Counted from the stretch's first letter, positions 1-9,996 are shown. The stretch is DNA of 39,000 bases from Cristatella mucedo (GCA_009760855.2 WPIO01000001.1:10308501-10347500); one strand, 5' to 3'. Notes: generated by a model not told the origin, from the letters alone. Numbers and translations: made by a program.

Positions 1-996
1 ACAACCACTGGCAGTGGACACAAACAGAATGGCTCATTGCAGAACTCAAACCCGAAACATGGATCGAGAAGAGCATGTACCTCAGCCCTTGGCTAAGGTT
101 CAGTGGCTTTCTTCTATGTACCTTGTACCTTTTTTGGCCTGCTGCTACCGAGAACAGCTTCAATGTAAAATAAATAGGCAAATGCCTAGTAAAATAAATA
201 GGCAAGTATTTGCATATCAGTAAGCACATGCTCTACAACAGCTTGTGGATAGTTTTTTTTATTGTGCTGCATTGCTGAGTTTTCTCATTAACACGCTGTC
301 TTAAAGCATGCAGCACAGAAAACAATCACTATGCATAACTGCTTTGTGTGCTGTTTGAGCACGTCGAATAACCACGAGAGAACATGTGGGTGATCAGCAG
401 ATATGAAAGGCATACCATTTAATCGGTTTCGTAAAGCTGTCGGTGAGCTAGGGACTACCAATGGCATTTCCAGCTCAGCTTTTGCTCTTGTAATATGGCT
501 GCCCGGTATGACCAAGCCTAAGCTACGTTCTACCAGATGTTTAGCATCACTGAATGCAATTGGTCCAAGCCTAAGGGTAAGAGGCTAACACCTCACGGAC
601 CGAGTCGTGGGTTCAAGTCATGCTATGAGCATAAAGGATGCTGGAACAGGAAATCCTTTTTTGCCAGCTGAGATTAGGATGCTACCCACCAAGGCTCTCC
701 TGCTGCTATGTAACTAACTTTGTTGATTTAGGCGACCTTTACTTTTTCTTTTAGTTAACCAGAATCGCTCAGCTGCAATATAGAAATTTTTGTCAAGCTA
801 TGTAGTTCTGCAGGTGGTTGCCTGAGGAGACAATGCATAAACTATCAAATGTGCATAGGGCAAATGTACGCACCAAAGGTGCATGAGCACGTGCACACTT
901 TTCCCGAAAATTGAGCATGCAACCTGCCCATATGCCTCTACACACAGGAGGAATTAAGCCAATGCGCTCTTATGCATAGGAGGAGATTATGCTCAC
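1..996 (-). other. Partial intron 11 with a diverged tRNA-type SINE relic
   Basis: No further RasGRF exon is recognisable here. About 560-735 (plus sense) looks like an old SINE-A copy: a box-B-like GGGTTCAAGTC at about 611 and a family-like end (GCTATGTAAC then GTTGATTT). A short direct repeat built on AAAATAAATAGGCAA occurs near 167-205. The rest holds nothing I can name. Confidence 0.4.
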
Positions 997-1075
997 CGTC
1001 TTCATCTTGGCAATGGCCATTCCATGTGCCATCTTCAACCAGAGTGCATCGGACCAACGGAATTTTTCCATAGCT
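997..1075 (-). CDS. RasGRF-like exon 11: PH2 continued (last exon seen)
   Basis: A 79-bp exon (residues 506-531 plus one base). SYGKIPLVRCTLVEDG corresponds to the PH2 strand NGVISLIDCTLLEE of vertebrate RasGRF, and the tail NGHCQDED lies in the variable loop. The acceptor is TTTTCCAG|AGC and the donor GACG|GTGAGC. The 213-bp intron to exon 10 is the shortest of the gene. No continuation is recognisable in bases 1-996, so the next exon is expected left of the window. Confidence 0.8.
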
Positions 1076-1288
1076 CTGGAAAAGTAAGACAGTTTTGTGA
1101 CCAACACGTGCCACTTATCTCCTGCCTTCTATTGATTGGGGAAAACTAGTTCAAGATCCCATAGGAAGTTAGCCAGAATTTGCTCCTTGTCGTTACTGGG
1201 ATTATACTACTATGGGTAGCCAGCAGCTATGTGACAGTGTCCGACTATGAGGATCAGCCGGAGGACTGCGCGTGACCATAACCTGTAC

Positions 1289-1455
1289 CTTCACGAGATG
1301 CAGCCGATCACCATGAGCAGTGGCTCGAGTCGTCAGAAGCATGTGATGAGTAAATAAAAAGACTTTTCTGACTACCTCTTTTTCTTTGACCAATGATCCA
1401 AATGTGCTCAATCGCCCACGTGAGTTCTTCTCGTTCATTATCTGGAACAGCATGC
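1289..1455 (-). CDS. RasGRF-like exon 10: first strands of PH2
   Basis: Completes Gly450 and encodes residues 451-505. It starts MLFQIMNEKNSRGRLSTFGS and continues with the hydrophobic strands KVFLFTHHMLLTTRA and GDRLHLVK. It aligns with RasGRF PH2 (TRGRL, CFLFSKHLIICTR, GKLHLTK). PH2 follows DH in the Dbl-family tandem and supports exchange activity. The acceptor is AATTGTAG|GCA and the donor GTGAAG|GTACAG, leaving phase 0. Conservation is somewhat lower than in the DH exons. Confidence 0.92.
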
Positions 1456-2288
1456 CTACAATTAAAGAAAAACTCCCTCGTGTTATCCGAAAAGATTTTT
1501 AAATGAGGAAGCACTGGCCGGTTTATAAACCTTGCTTCGCTGGTTTGGTCCAGGCAGCGGTGGCGCCATGGGGCTGGGGGGAGGGGGGGCATTTGCCTCC
1601 TACAGCAGAGCAGCAGAACAGCGATCAGGCCCGTCCGTACTTCTAAGGGGGGCCTTCCCACCGGCACATATAATGAAAGTATGTCTTAATTTCACTCGAT
1701 GAGCAGCTGTCGCGTTCGTATCGAATAAACAGTGTGATTGTGGGCTACACGTTGTCATTAATTGTCGGTCTAAACCCGCCCACGTAAAAATCTTGCGAGT
1801 CTGGTGAAATTGTGCAGGTCTTGCCTCCTCAGATAAAAATTCTTGCTGTTCTACTGGTGCCATGAGGGTAAGGTTTGTGCATTTTAACCAGTACGGTCGT
1901 GTGCTTGAGCCTTGTGACACCTGGATTGAGATTAAGTTTTCTTAAGGCGTTATACAAATGAATTATATAGCATATGTATATCTAACCAGTGCTATAGAGT
2001 CAGATAGTCTCTCACCTGCCAAGACTCTTTTAAAGATTCGAGCGCAGCCACAAACCATAAGTGAGCTCTCAAAGCATCAAAAATAAATCTATGTTTCCAT
2101 CGGTTTGGCATATGTTACACTTTGTCTAATCTCGTGAACACATCATACCTTTACATGCACATTTTTCTTTGGACACTTCAATTTTAGCAGTAGAAATTAC
2201 CTATAGTGATGATTAATACCTGATGAATCCTAGATTAGAGTGTGGAAAAGCAGTCCCAAGACAGTCACTCTGCCTTTGCTGAGCCGCT
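1456..2288. other. Intron 9, left part: nothing coding, one SINE-B tail
   Basis: The segment 1900-1970 (plus sense) carries the SINE-B 3' tail (GAGATTAAGTTTTCTTAAGGCG, read in pieces, then ATACAAATGAATTAT), preceded by an eroded tRNA-like part. A G-rich run lies at 1573-1590. No exon is seen. Confidence 0.5.
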
Positions 2289-2297
2289 AGAGATATA

Positions 2298-2335
<38 letters not shown>

Positions 2336-2358
2336 TACAGACAGACATACAGACAGAC

Positions 2359-2389
<31 letters not shown>

Positions 2390-2402
2390 CAGGGAGACAG
2401 AC

Positions 2403-2433
<31 letters not shown>

Positions 2434-2446
2434 CGAGAGAGTAATG
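2289..2446. repeat. Compound GATA / GACA / GA microsatellite
   Basis: About 155 bp of (GATA)n passing into (GACA)n with ACATACAG interruptions, then (GATA)n and long (GA)n runs. It lies in intron 9. On the transcribed strand it reads as CTAT/CTGT/TC, a very long polypyrimidine tract. Confidence 0.95.
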
Positions 2447-2615
2447 TTGTGATGGTTATAAAAAGCAAGTTAGAGTAGAAGCATCCATTGTCACCGGGAA
2501 TTCAGCCGCACCAGAAAAAGACAAGAATTCACTCGTTGCCTGTAATTACATCGTAGTGCTAATTTTTGCACTAAAATTGAAGCGCACACATGTACATGTT
2601 CACCCGAGTGTGGAT

Positions 2616-2618
<3 letters not shown>

Positions 2619-2666
<48 letters not shown>
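2619..2666. repeat. (GT)24 microsatellite
   Basis: An uninterrupted GT dinucleotide run of 48 bp, followed by GTGTGCGTGCGTACGTGCG-type alternating purine-pyrimidine sequence with Z-DNA-forming character. Long ORFs crossing it on either strand are repeat artefacts. Confidence 0.97.
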
Positions 2667-2668
<2 letters not shown>

Positions 2669-4560
2669 GCGCGTGCAAGCTTGTGTGCGTGCGTACGTGC
2701 GAGCGCACGTGTGAGCGCAAGGGCATGTGCATGTGCCCATCAGTAGTGTATTTTTGGGTAAAACTACCCCACGAGTAGATGATACCCCTATATATCCACT
2801 GAAAGGACGATATCATAATAGAGAGATCTACCAAAACGCCTTGGCAAGTCTTGCATCGTAGTAACTTTCTGCCAAGTTGCCTGGCTAGCCACTCCACCCT
2901 AGCAAGCAGCATAGAACATGAAGTGGCAAGTGGGAACCGTGGCTTGGCAGCTAGCGACCAGCCGGAGCCGGGTGTTCTATGACTCTTTGCAAGCTTAACA
3001 GGCCCATTGGCCCTATCGGCCAATAAGATTCACAAGTCGAAAGTATTCGGAGAGGCTGACCAGCTAGATGCAAGTCCCCTAGAATCATGACTCACACAAG
3101 ATGTGCCAATCATTTCGATAATGCGATCACCAGCCCCTACTTGCTTGCCTCCAGAACACCAAACGCCGTCAGTTCACTCTTTATGATGATATTTATTATT
3201 ACTAAGTTACATAGCGATACAATGCGAAGAATGGCTCACCTTTTACCTCAGTTCCTTATGGCATGCTACAAGCAGGTGGATAGCCACTCAGGTTCTCCAG
3301 GTGCTAGTCGAACCAGCTGCTCTTTTCTTAAATTTTCTACTACGATTTATGAGTACTCTTAAGGAAATGTATTGCTTTTTCTTTGTGTGTGCGTTTTTGC
3401 ATTGTAACCTGACCTTAAAATGTATCCACAACAAGGTGAGGATCATTTGATTTTCAAAAACTCTGGCCTGGCTGCCATGAAGAACATCTTGCACACGGAA
3501 AAATTGTCTAGCATCACTGAGCCTTTCCAATATATTGATAATAGATTTCTAAAATTAGTGACTAAACTGAAATCTAAATCCGTGGAGCAACATGAAATTA
3601 GTTATCATTAGACTAACAAAACATTGTATAGCATCTACAGGGCATTTTTATAAAGCCTCTTGGTAACCCATGCCTCTTATGTTCACTATAGCTGCACAAT
3701 TATGGAGGTATATTAATAACGTAAAAATGTTATTGAACATTAGACAGTTCAGTCGTATGGAACTGTTAAGTTGCATGTATTTATCTCTGGTGCTAGTAAG
3801 ACAGCATCAAATATTCCCCTGCCGTTGAACAATTGGCTAGTGTTACGAATATAGAACCTTGGGGTCCATCGTTCTAATACTGCTAATGTAGCGATTCAAT
3901 AATTGATTGATAGCAACCCTCACTTTGAATTTTACGCGTGGCACTAAGCCTGGTGGGTGTGCCATAATTCAGTTACTGGGCCAAGGGGGCCATGTAATTA
4001 GTTCTGCCTGTATTTCAGGTAGATATCGTCGCTTTCGTGATATTTCATTGATAATTGAGCGAAAATGCTAAGTTTTTGTGTGTAATTATAAATGGTTTAC
4101 ATCTCATAATCACTCGATAATTCACAGAGTAATCCATAGGCGATTACTTTTAAAATACTTGAACAGTGCGTTAATATGGTTTGCTAGAGTACGAAAGTAT
4201 CAGTTAATGTGAGCTATCAAGTATAGTCACAAAAATCATCAAGCCTTTCCAGTAATTGCATTTGAAATTGGCCACGTCTGATTGTGGTCATGCTTAAAGC
4301 AAATTGTCGTAGAATCGAGATTACTAGTTGCCACGAGACAGCAATGAGTGTAGATTGGAGAGTCTGGATAAAATTATAGGAATAATTGGAAGAGCATGAA
4401 ACTTAGACGATGCAATAACAGCAGGTTCAGCTAAGTCATCCCGTCACTGACCAAACTAAGCCTATTTATGACTACAAAATTTAAATATCAATTTTAAAAT
4501 TAGTAAACATATAATGTTATTTTATTAAAAATCATAATTCTCCACATTTTGTTTACCAAC
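2667..4560. other. Intron 9, right part: no recognised gene
   Basis: AT-rich intronic DNA between exons 9 and 10. Short ORFs occur but show no domain pattern and no phase-compatible splice context for RasGRF. Confidence 0.6.
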
Positions 4561-4678
4561 CTTGCCTGACAAACGTCTGATTGACGTCCAATAGAATGTC
4601 ACAGCCTTCGATGATCATGCGCTCGATGGCAAGATTTTTACGGATGTTCTCTGTCTCGCTCACTTCATCTTGCATGGC
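4561..4678 (-). CDS. RasGRF-like exon 9: DH-PH2 linker
   Basis: Encodes residues 411-449 plus the first base of Gly450. [20 protein letters not shown] continues into [19 protein letters not shown]. This linker helix between DH and the second PH domain is among the most conserved parts of RasGRF proteins, and here it differs by only a few residues. The acceptor is ACTTATAG|GCC (phase 0) and the donor GGCAAG|GTTGGT (phase 1). Confidence 0.97.
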
Positions 4679-5070
4679 CTATAAGTAATTAAATTTTGGC
4701 TCGGCAGTTAAATGCAGTATCTATTGACATCGGCAGTATTGCAACATCTGCTTTAAGATTAAATGCAAGAAGACTATTTCACGAATTTTAGCACAGACTT
4801 TTTGCAAACTTAGCCCTCCCCATAGATGTAACAAAAGTGGAGGTCAGCTCGGGCTCCGCATCACTCAAGCAGCATCTTCATGCACAGGTTGTTTTTATAT
4901 ACCTGAGCGCCTATCCTAACTGAGCGAGGTGGCGTACATTACCAAGGCGCGAAGTTACAATAAAAGCGTCGATTCGCCAAGAAATGCGATATGTCTAGAC
5001 ATAGATATGTCTAGACCAACCTCAAAAGACAGTGTAAACGTGTACTTCTCACGCCGTTCATCAGCTTGGT

Positions 5071-5220
5071 GAGTAGCGCTGGTTTGACCCAGTGGTTACG
5101 GTGCTCGCCCCGACCAAGGTCTGGCCGAGGTCTTGGGCTCGAACCCCGTGGCAAATGTGAAGCATCTCAACAGAGATTAAGTTTTCTTAGAGCGTTTTAC
5201 AAGTTACTAATACTTTTTTA
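5071..5220 (+). mobile_element. SINE-B copy (tRNA-derived)
   Basis: The head CGCTGGTTTGACCCAGTGG and the box-B-like GGGCTCGAACCCC are tRNA-like polymerase III promoter parts. The tail (ATCTCAACAGAGATTAAG, TTCTTAGAGCGTTTTACAAG) is the family tail shared with 1900-1970, 9855-9995 and 28256-28322. It lies in intron 8, just left of the foldback element. Confidence 0.75.
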
Positions 5221-5487
5221 TATTGTATGAGTACAAAATGTCATAGCAGGAGTTGGTCTCCATGTCGGCTCAAAAGGAGCTTAATCAAGTTTTTCGTTGT
5301 TGGGACTGGGTGCACAAATAACTGCGAGACTTGTGCCATTTCCACAACAAACTTCAGGACACTGCAGCTTTGATTTCAATTTATACAGAATGGTATTACG
5401 AGTTTACCTACCAAATTTCGTGCAATTTCGTTTCATACAATCGCGTTCTCCGGCTACGGCCTAAATTGGCAGGGGCCAGCTAGCCTT

Positions 5488-5899
5488 TGTAGTTCGTATG
5501 TACGTATGTATGTATGTATTGTATGCCGGCTCCTGACTTGTGACCGTAAGGTCAAGGGAGCGTGTAGTTCGTATGTGTGTGGTCCGCCTGTGATGTGGTA
5601 TGGACGCAGGCCGGTAACCAGCTGGTGGCCAGATGGTGGATTCACCATCAGGGTCGGCCAGTGCACTGCTGTAGTCCGTCTTTGATGTGGCATGGACCAG
5701 CTGGTGGCCAGATGGTGGATTCACCATCAGGGTCGGCCGGTGCACAGTTGTGGTCGATGAGTCATCGGAGTCGACCAGGTGAGGGCAGTTGTGTGAGGGC
5801 AGGGGCTGAGGGAAGCCGTGCGCTCTAGGGCTCCGTGTGTTGGGAATAAACTGTCGGTGTTGGGCATCGGCTGGCTCTCTGCTGTGCAACCAAACTACA
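5488..5899 (+). repeat. 5' LTR of the integrase-only element
   Basis: 412 bp, TGTAGTT to AACTACA, with an AATAAA polyadenylation signal at 5845-5850. From about 5591 to 5748 it carries a roughly 90-bp tandem duplication (two copies of the stretch around CCAGATGGTGGATTCACC) that the 3' LTR does not have. The first part is a GTAT-rich stretch (5495-5520). Confidence 0.85.
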
Positions 5900-6820
5900 A
5901 GCTATTTCGGCGAGAATGCTGCCAGGACACTGTACCTTGCCAGAATGTGCCACCCGAAAGCTACTATCCGGCGGAAGGACGTCGAAGCCGTCGTGAAGGC
6001 TTGCCCTCGTTGCAAGTCGATCGATCCTGCACCAGTCGCATGGAGTGCAGGCGTACTGGATGTAAGCGAGAATTGACAGCGCCTGGCCTGCGACGTAACG
6101 CATTTCAAGGGCCAAAAATATCTGACCGTGGTAGATTGTGGACCAAGCCGTTTCGCTATTTGGAGGCGAATACCCGACGAGGGAGAAAACTCTTTGGTGC
6201 AAAATCTGGGCGAAATTTTTAGGGAGCGTGGCCCTCCGCAGCAGCTGCTCATGGACAACGGTGCGAGCTTTCGCTCAACAGCTCTTCGCAGTCTTTGCGA
6301 CCGTTGTGGCGTGGAGCCCATATACAGTTGCGCCTATAAACCCTCCGGCAACGGCATCGTTAAGCGAAACCACAGGACCATCAAGGGAATGGCGGCTCGC
6401 ACGGGCAAGAACGTCCTGATGATGGTGTATTGGTACAACATCTCGCCAACAGCCGGGTTGCACGAAGAATCGGTGCCCTGCAGAAGGCTGTTCTCCTATG
6501 AGTGGAAAAGCCCCCTCTTCAGAGCACAGACAGATCAGGGCCCGAGGACTGCTCAATATGCTGTCGGCCAGCGAGTCTTTGTGAAGCCTGCCGGCGCTCG
6601 TTGTACGACCGAGTGGCCCGAGGGCACGGTAACAAGTGAGGGGCAGGGCGTGGGAATCGAGATCGACGGTGTGCGTCGCCACGTGTCCGACTTGCGCCTC
6701 GTACCAGGGCAGGAAGAGGCGCCCCCTGCACCTGAAGGGGACAGAGCTGAACCAGTACAGCGGCCCAGGTGCGCTGTGACACTTCCCCGCCGGTACGACG
6801 ACTATGTCCTGACCGGATAG
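5900..6820 (+). pseudogene. Integrase (Ty3/gypsy type) remnant with premature stop and mutated catalytic Glu
   Basis: One frame runs from the LTR edge to a TAG at 6818-6820, broken once by TGA at 6074-6076. It contains the end of an HHCC zinc module (CHPKAT, then KACPRCKSIDPAP), the first catalytic Asp in ACDVTHFKG, and the second in LLMDNGASF. The position of the catalytic Glu reads GIVKRNHRTIK, where the family has Glu before RNH, so Lys replaces it. A C-terminal basic module (VGQRVFVKP, GVRRHVSDLR) resembles the GPY/F domain, and the end is RRYDDYVL. The enzyme would join cDNA to host DNA. With the stop and the E-to-K change, this copy should be inactive. Confidence 0.85.
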
Positions 6821-6838
6821 ACTTGCTCATTGCTGTTC

Positions 6839-7156
6839 TGTACCTTGCAGCTACATGTGTTGGTGCTGCAAACTTGTGACCGTAAGGTCAAGGGAGCGTG
6901 TAGTTCGTATGTGTGTGGTCCGCCTGTGATGTGGTATGGACGCAGGCCGGTAACCAGCTGGTGGCCAGATGGTGGATTCACCATCAGGGTCGGCCGGTGC
7001 ACAGTTGTGGTCGATGAGTCATCGGAGTCGACCAGGTGAGGGCATTCGTGTGAGGGCAGGGGCTGAGGGAAGCCGTGCGCTCTTGGGCTCCGTGTGTTGG
7101 GAATAAACTGTCGGTGTTGGGCATCGGCTGGCTCTCTGCTGTGCAACCAAACTACA
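6839..7156 (+). repeat. 3' LTR of the integrase-only element
   Basis: From ACTTGTGACCGTAAGG (6872) to AACTACA (7156) it is nearly identical to the 5' LTR, but without the internal duplication. The first about 33 bp (TGTACCTTGCAGC onward) is only weakly like the 5' LTR start, so the left boundary is approximate. AATAAA lies at 7102-7107. Confidence 0.8.
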
Positions 7157-7273
7157 GCCTTTTTACACATTCAAACCACGATACAGCTACGATTTCCATA
7201 AAATGCTTCGCCGAACAGCGGTTGTGATTCCAAATTATAGGAAAGTCTATGCCAAGGTTACCCACAAAAAATT

Positions 7274-7446
7274 GGTGAGCCGCGATGGCTCACTAGTTAA
7301 GGAGGTTGCTTTTCACGACCTTGGCCCGAGGTCGTGGGTTCGAATCCTGCGATGGACGATCCTTTATCGCCACTGCAAGCGGTGGTGATAGCCATCAAGG
7401 CTCTTCTGTCGCTATACAAAAGAGGCTGTTGAATCAGATAGGATTT
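7274..7446 (+). mobile_element. SINE-A copy with target-site duplication
   Basis: A tRNA-derived SINE of 173 bp: box A region GATGGCTCACTAGTTAAGG, perfect box B GGTTCGAATCC, a non-tRNA body (GCAAGCGGTGGTGATAGCC) and the tail CGCTATACAAAAGAGGCTG. It is flanked by AAAATT on both sides (7268-7273 and 7447-7452). The uninterrupted sequence is readable in the inverted arm near 8380. It is inserted in the left arm of the foldback element. Confidence 0.92.
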
Positions 7447-8700
7447 AAAATTCCACGCGATTTCGCTTTCGCATTCTCGCCTCCGATAGACCGGCCCAAA
7501 TGGCAGCCCAAACGATTCAAACTGCAATAAAGTTACCATTTCAAAAAATCCGGGAAATAGTGGTTTTAATTTCAAATAATAGAAAACAGAATTCCAAATT
7601 TATTCGTCACATTCCAAGCTATTAGGCCTGTGAGTTTTCAGGCTATGGCCTCCGATGGCCCGCCCCAAATGGCAGCCCTAAATAGTCAATCTTCGATACA
7701 GCTGCCATTTAAATAAAAAGGTTCGAGCAACTGTGAATTTAATTGCAAATTATAGCAAGCAATGTTCCACGTTGACCCACCGAATTTCATGCGATTTCTC
7801 TTTCGCGTTCTCGTGCTATGGCCATCAATGACCCAGGCCAGCCAGTCTCTCAACATAATGGAAGTGCGATACAGCTGCAATTTCCACAATAAGTGTTGCG
7901 AAACTGCAGTTCAATTCCACATTTATGTGAAACGGTGTTTTGAATTCACCTTCACAAATGTATGCGACTGCTCATGGGGTTTTCCGTGTTATGGCCTTCA
8001 GTGGCCCGGGCCAGCCAGCCTTGCTAAATATTTGAACTTGGTAAACTTCCTGTTTAGGTGGGTAAAACTAAAGCACTAGTCTCTACCATTTTAAATCAAA
8101 ATTGCTGTTACGTTAAGTTTTTTTGTAGAAGCGGCAGCTGTGTTGCAATTCAATTATTTAGGGCTTCTATCAGGGCCGGGCCATTGGAGATCATAGCATG
8201 AGAATGCACAAGCGCAATCGCATGAACTCTGGTGGTTAAATGTGAAACACAGATCAAAACCGCAGTTCCGCGAAGCTTGTTGTAGATATGGCAGCTATAT
8301 TGCAGTTCGAATGATTTGGGCTGCCATGTTAGCCAGTCCATCGGAGGCCATAGCACGAGAACGCGAAAGCGAAATCGCGTGGAATTTTGTTGGTAACCTT
8401 GGCATAGAGTTCTCTATAATTTGGAATCACAGCCGCTGTTCGGCGAAGCATTTTCTGGAAATGGTAGCTGTATCGTGGTTTGAATGTGTAAAAAGGCTAG
8501 CTGGCTCCTGCCAATTTAGGCCGTAGCCGGAGAACGCGATTGTATGAAACGAAATTGCACGAAATTTGGTAGGTGAACTCGTAATACCATTCCCTATAAA
8601 TTAAAATCAAAAGCTGCAGTGTCCTGAAGTTTGTTGTGGAAACGGCACCTGTCTCGCAGTGTCTCGCAGTTATTCGTATCCGTTGGGATTCACAACAAGG

Positions 8701-9025
8701 TAGCAATGCTCGTCAAGCTCTTACAACTTTCTTTTGGCTTCCTTTCCTAAATACTGTGTTCCCTATCAAATCCTCATTTCTTAGAACGTGCCCGTTAGAA
8801 GTTGACTTGAGGTCAAAAATTTAAGGCTACACATTTTCACAAACAAGATCAAAGCATTTCTGAAGGCTCACAATTGAAGCAGTATCTTAAAAATTCCACT
8901 GGACTAAGCATGCTTACAAAAAGACTCACAGATGGATTACTCTTAGCATATATCCTAATGTTGCACAATCTAATGTGAATCGGCGATCAAGAGAGCGAGA
9001 GAGAGAGAGCAGATATGCACGATAC
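8701..9025. other. Intron 8, left of exon 8: no gene seen
   Basis: Intronic sequence with a short (GA)n run at about 8990-9010, close to the exon 8 donor. Nothing else is recognised. Confidence 0.6.
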
Positions 9026-9136
9026 CCTCGACAGCTCCTCAAGCTTGTTCATAGCAGCCTCCAGCTGATTCCTCTCCACATGATCATGAGATGTGTAGGC
9101 CAGAAGCCTGTGTAGCGTGAGTATGTACTTGGGAAT
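9026..9136 (-). CDS. RasGRF-like exon 8: end of DH domain
   Basis: Exactly 37 codons (residues 374-410), from [20 protein letters not shown] through ERNQL to KLEELSR. It is nearly identical in pattern to the final DH helices of RasGRF ([27 protein letters not shown]). The acceptor is ATTTTTTAG|ATT and the donor TCGAGG|GTATCG, both phase 0. A (GA)n run lies just beyond the donor in intron 8. Confidence 0.95.
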
Positions 9137-9854
9137 CTAAAAAATAACTCAAGTCAGTTCATTCTGCCTTAGCGTAGCAAATTTCTTACTTGGGTTTTGA
9201 GAGTTTTGCTACAGTACCATTATGCCTAGATCAATTGCTACGGCACATACATGTCATGTACAGCATATTGCAGCCCTTTTCTAGATTTATTAATGGCATG
9301 CTAGTTACTTAAGCAGAAATACTGTCAGCCATGTCTTGTACAAGGTCATACAAAAACCTTATCAGGGGGTTATATAGAACTCTCATACTTATATTACAAA
9401 AGAAGCAGGCACGCTTGTCTACTTTTCTGATGAAGCCGTCTTTAAAATAAACAGTTCTATCTAGCTATCTCTTGTTATTTTTCTACTTTCCTATCGAAGG
9501 CTGTTCTTATTTTTAAGTGATTTCCAAATCCGTCAGCTGGAATTACATGAGCGAAATACAGCAAGCCTAGCAAAGACAAGGCAGCTTCACATAGCTTGTG
9601 AGCCTTTGCATAACTATCCCAAATGACAAGTAGCATCACAATTATCTGCCAAAATATTCCTTGGATATCAGGGATGGTTACCCCTTAGCATAAAGTTAAT
9701 AGAAGGTTACTGTAGAAGGTTCTGCGATAATATGACTCGACAAATATGGGCCTACTGTTAGACTGCAGCTTGATCTAATTGTGGCATTGAAACACTGCTT
9801 ATTTCATGGGGTAAGCAAGCAAAGGAATTTACCGAATAATCATTAAATAAACTT

Positions 9855-9996
9855 AAATAATTCATTTGTATAGTGTCCTAAGAGAGCTTAATCTCTATTC
9901 AGGCGCTTCACGTGTGTCTCTGGGCTCGAGCCCACGACCTCAGCCAGAACATGGTCGAAGCGAGCACTTTAACCGCTGGACCAAACCAGCTCGGCA
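9855..9996 (-). mobile_element. SINE-B copy
   Basis: On the minus strand: GCCGAGCTGGTTTGGTCCAG with box A TGGTCCAGCGGTTAA, box B GGGCTCGAGCCC, then GCGCCTGAATAGAGATTAAG and TTAGGACACTATACAAATGA ending ATTATTT. It is the best-preserved SINE-B copy in the window and lies in intron 7, same orientation as the gene. Confidence 0.88.

Larger units (their letters stand above)
5488..7156 (+). mobile_element. Short Ty3/gypsy-type LTR element retaining only integrase
   Basis: The element begins TGTAGTT and ends AACTACA, a perfect 7-bp terminal inverted pair, and is flanked by a 5-bp target duplication GCCTT (5483-5487 and 7157-7161). The empty site can be read in the opposite arm of the foldback element, where the same sequence runs through uninterrupted (reverse complement of about 8480-8500). 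Only the end of pol (integrase) lies between the LTRs. I see no primer-binding site, gag, protease, reverse transcriptase or clear polypurine tract. It is therefore an internal-deletion derivative, which needed proteins from elsewhere to move. Confidence 0.88.
5295..8700. mobile_element. Foldback-type palindromic element with inverted arrays of ~200-bp monomers
   Basis: The outer ends are inverted copies. AATAACTGCGAGAC at about 5317 on the plus strand reappears reversed as GTCTCGCAGTTATT at about 8661. Long similarity then runs inward; for example, TTCTCCGGCTACGGCC at 5449 is the reverse complement of the sequence at about 8519. Each arm consists of tandem diverged monomers of about 180-215 bp, marked by repeats of GATACAGCTGCCATTTCC, GCGATTTCGCTTTCGC and CTATGGCCTCCGATGGCCC. 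The left arm has about five units (5315-5487, then 7157-8035 net of insertions). The right arm has about three and a half (8100-8700). The centre is near 8040-8100. An LTR element and a SINE interrupt the left arm. No transposase ORF is present, so it would be non-autonomous. The architecture recalls foldback elements such as Drosophila FB or sea-urchin TU. Confidence 0.75.

Noticed and set aside
288-588. Overlapping ORFs near the left edge as a further PH2 exon
   Set aside because: Neither strand matches the expected PH2 end (Trp-containing C-terminal helix) and no phase-compatible splice sites were found.
2265-3023. ORFs across the GA/GT microsatellites
   Set aside because: Composition is Ser/Leu/Val/Cys or His/Thr repeats produced by the dinucleotide tracts.
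5818-6321. Alternative ORFs overlapping the integrase on both strands
   Set aside because: The integrase frame has the HHCC and DDE motif pattern; the others have none and cross the LTR boundary.
7274-7350. A true tRNA gene suggested by perfect box A/B sequence
   Set aside because: The sequence continues into a conserved non-tRNA body, recurs at several places and has a target duplication: it is a SINE. No cloverleaf with a proper acceptor stem was seen.
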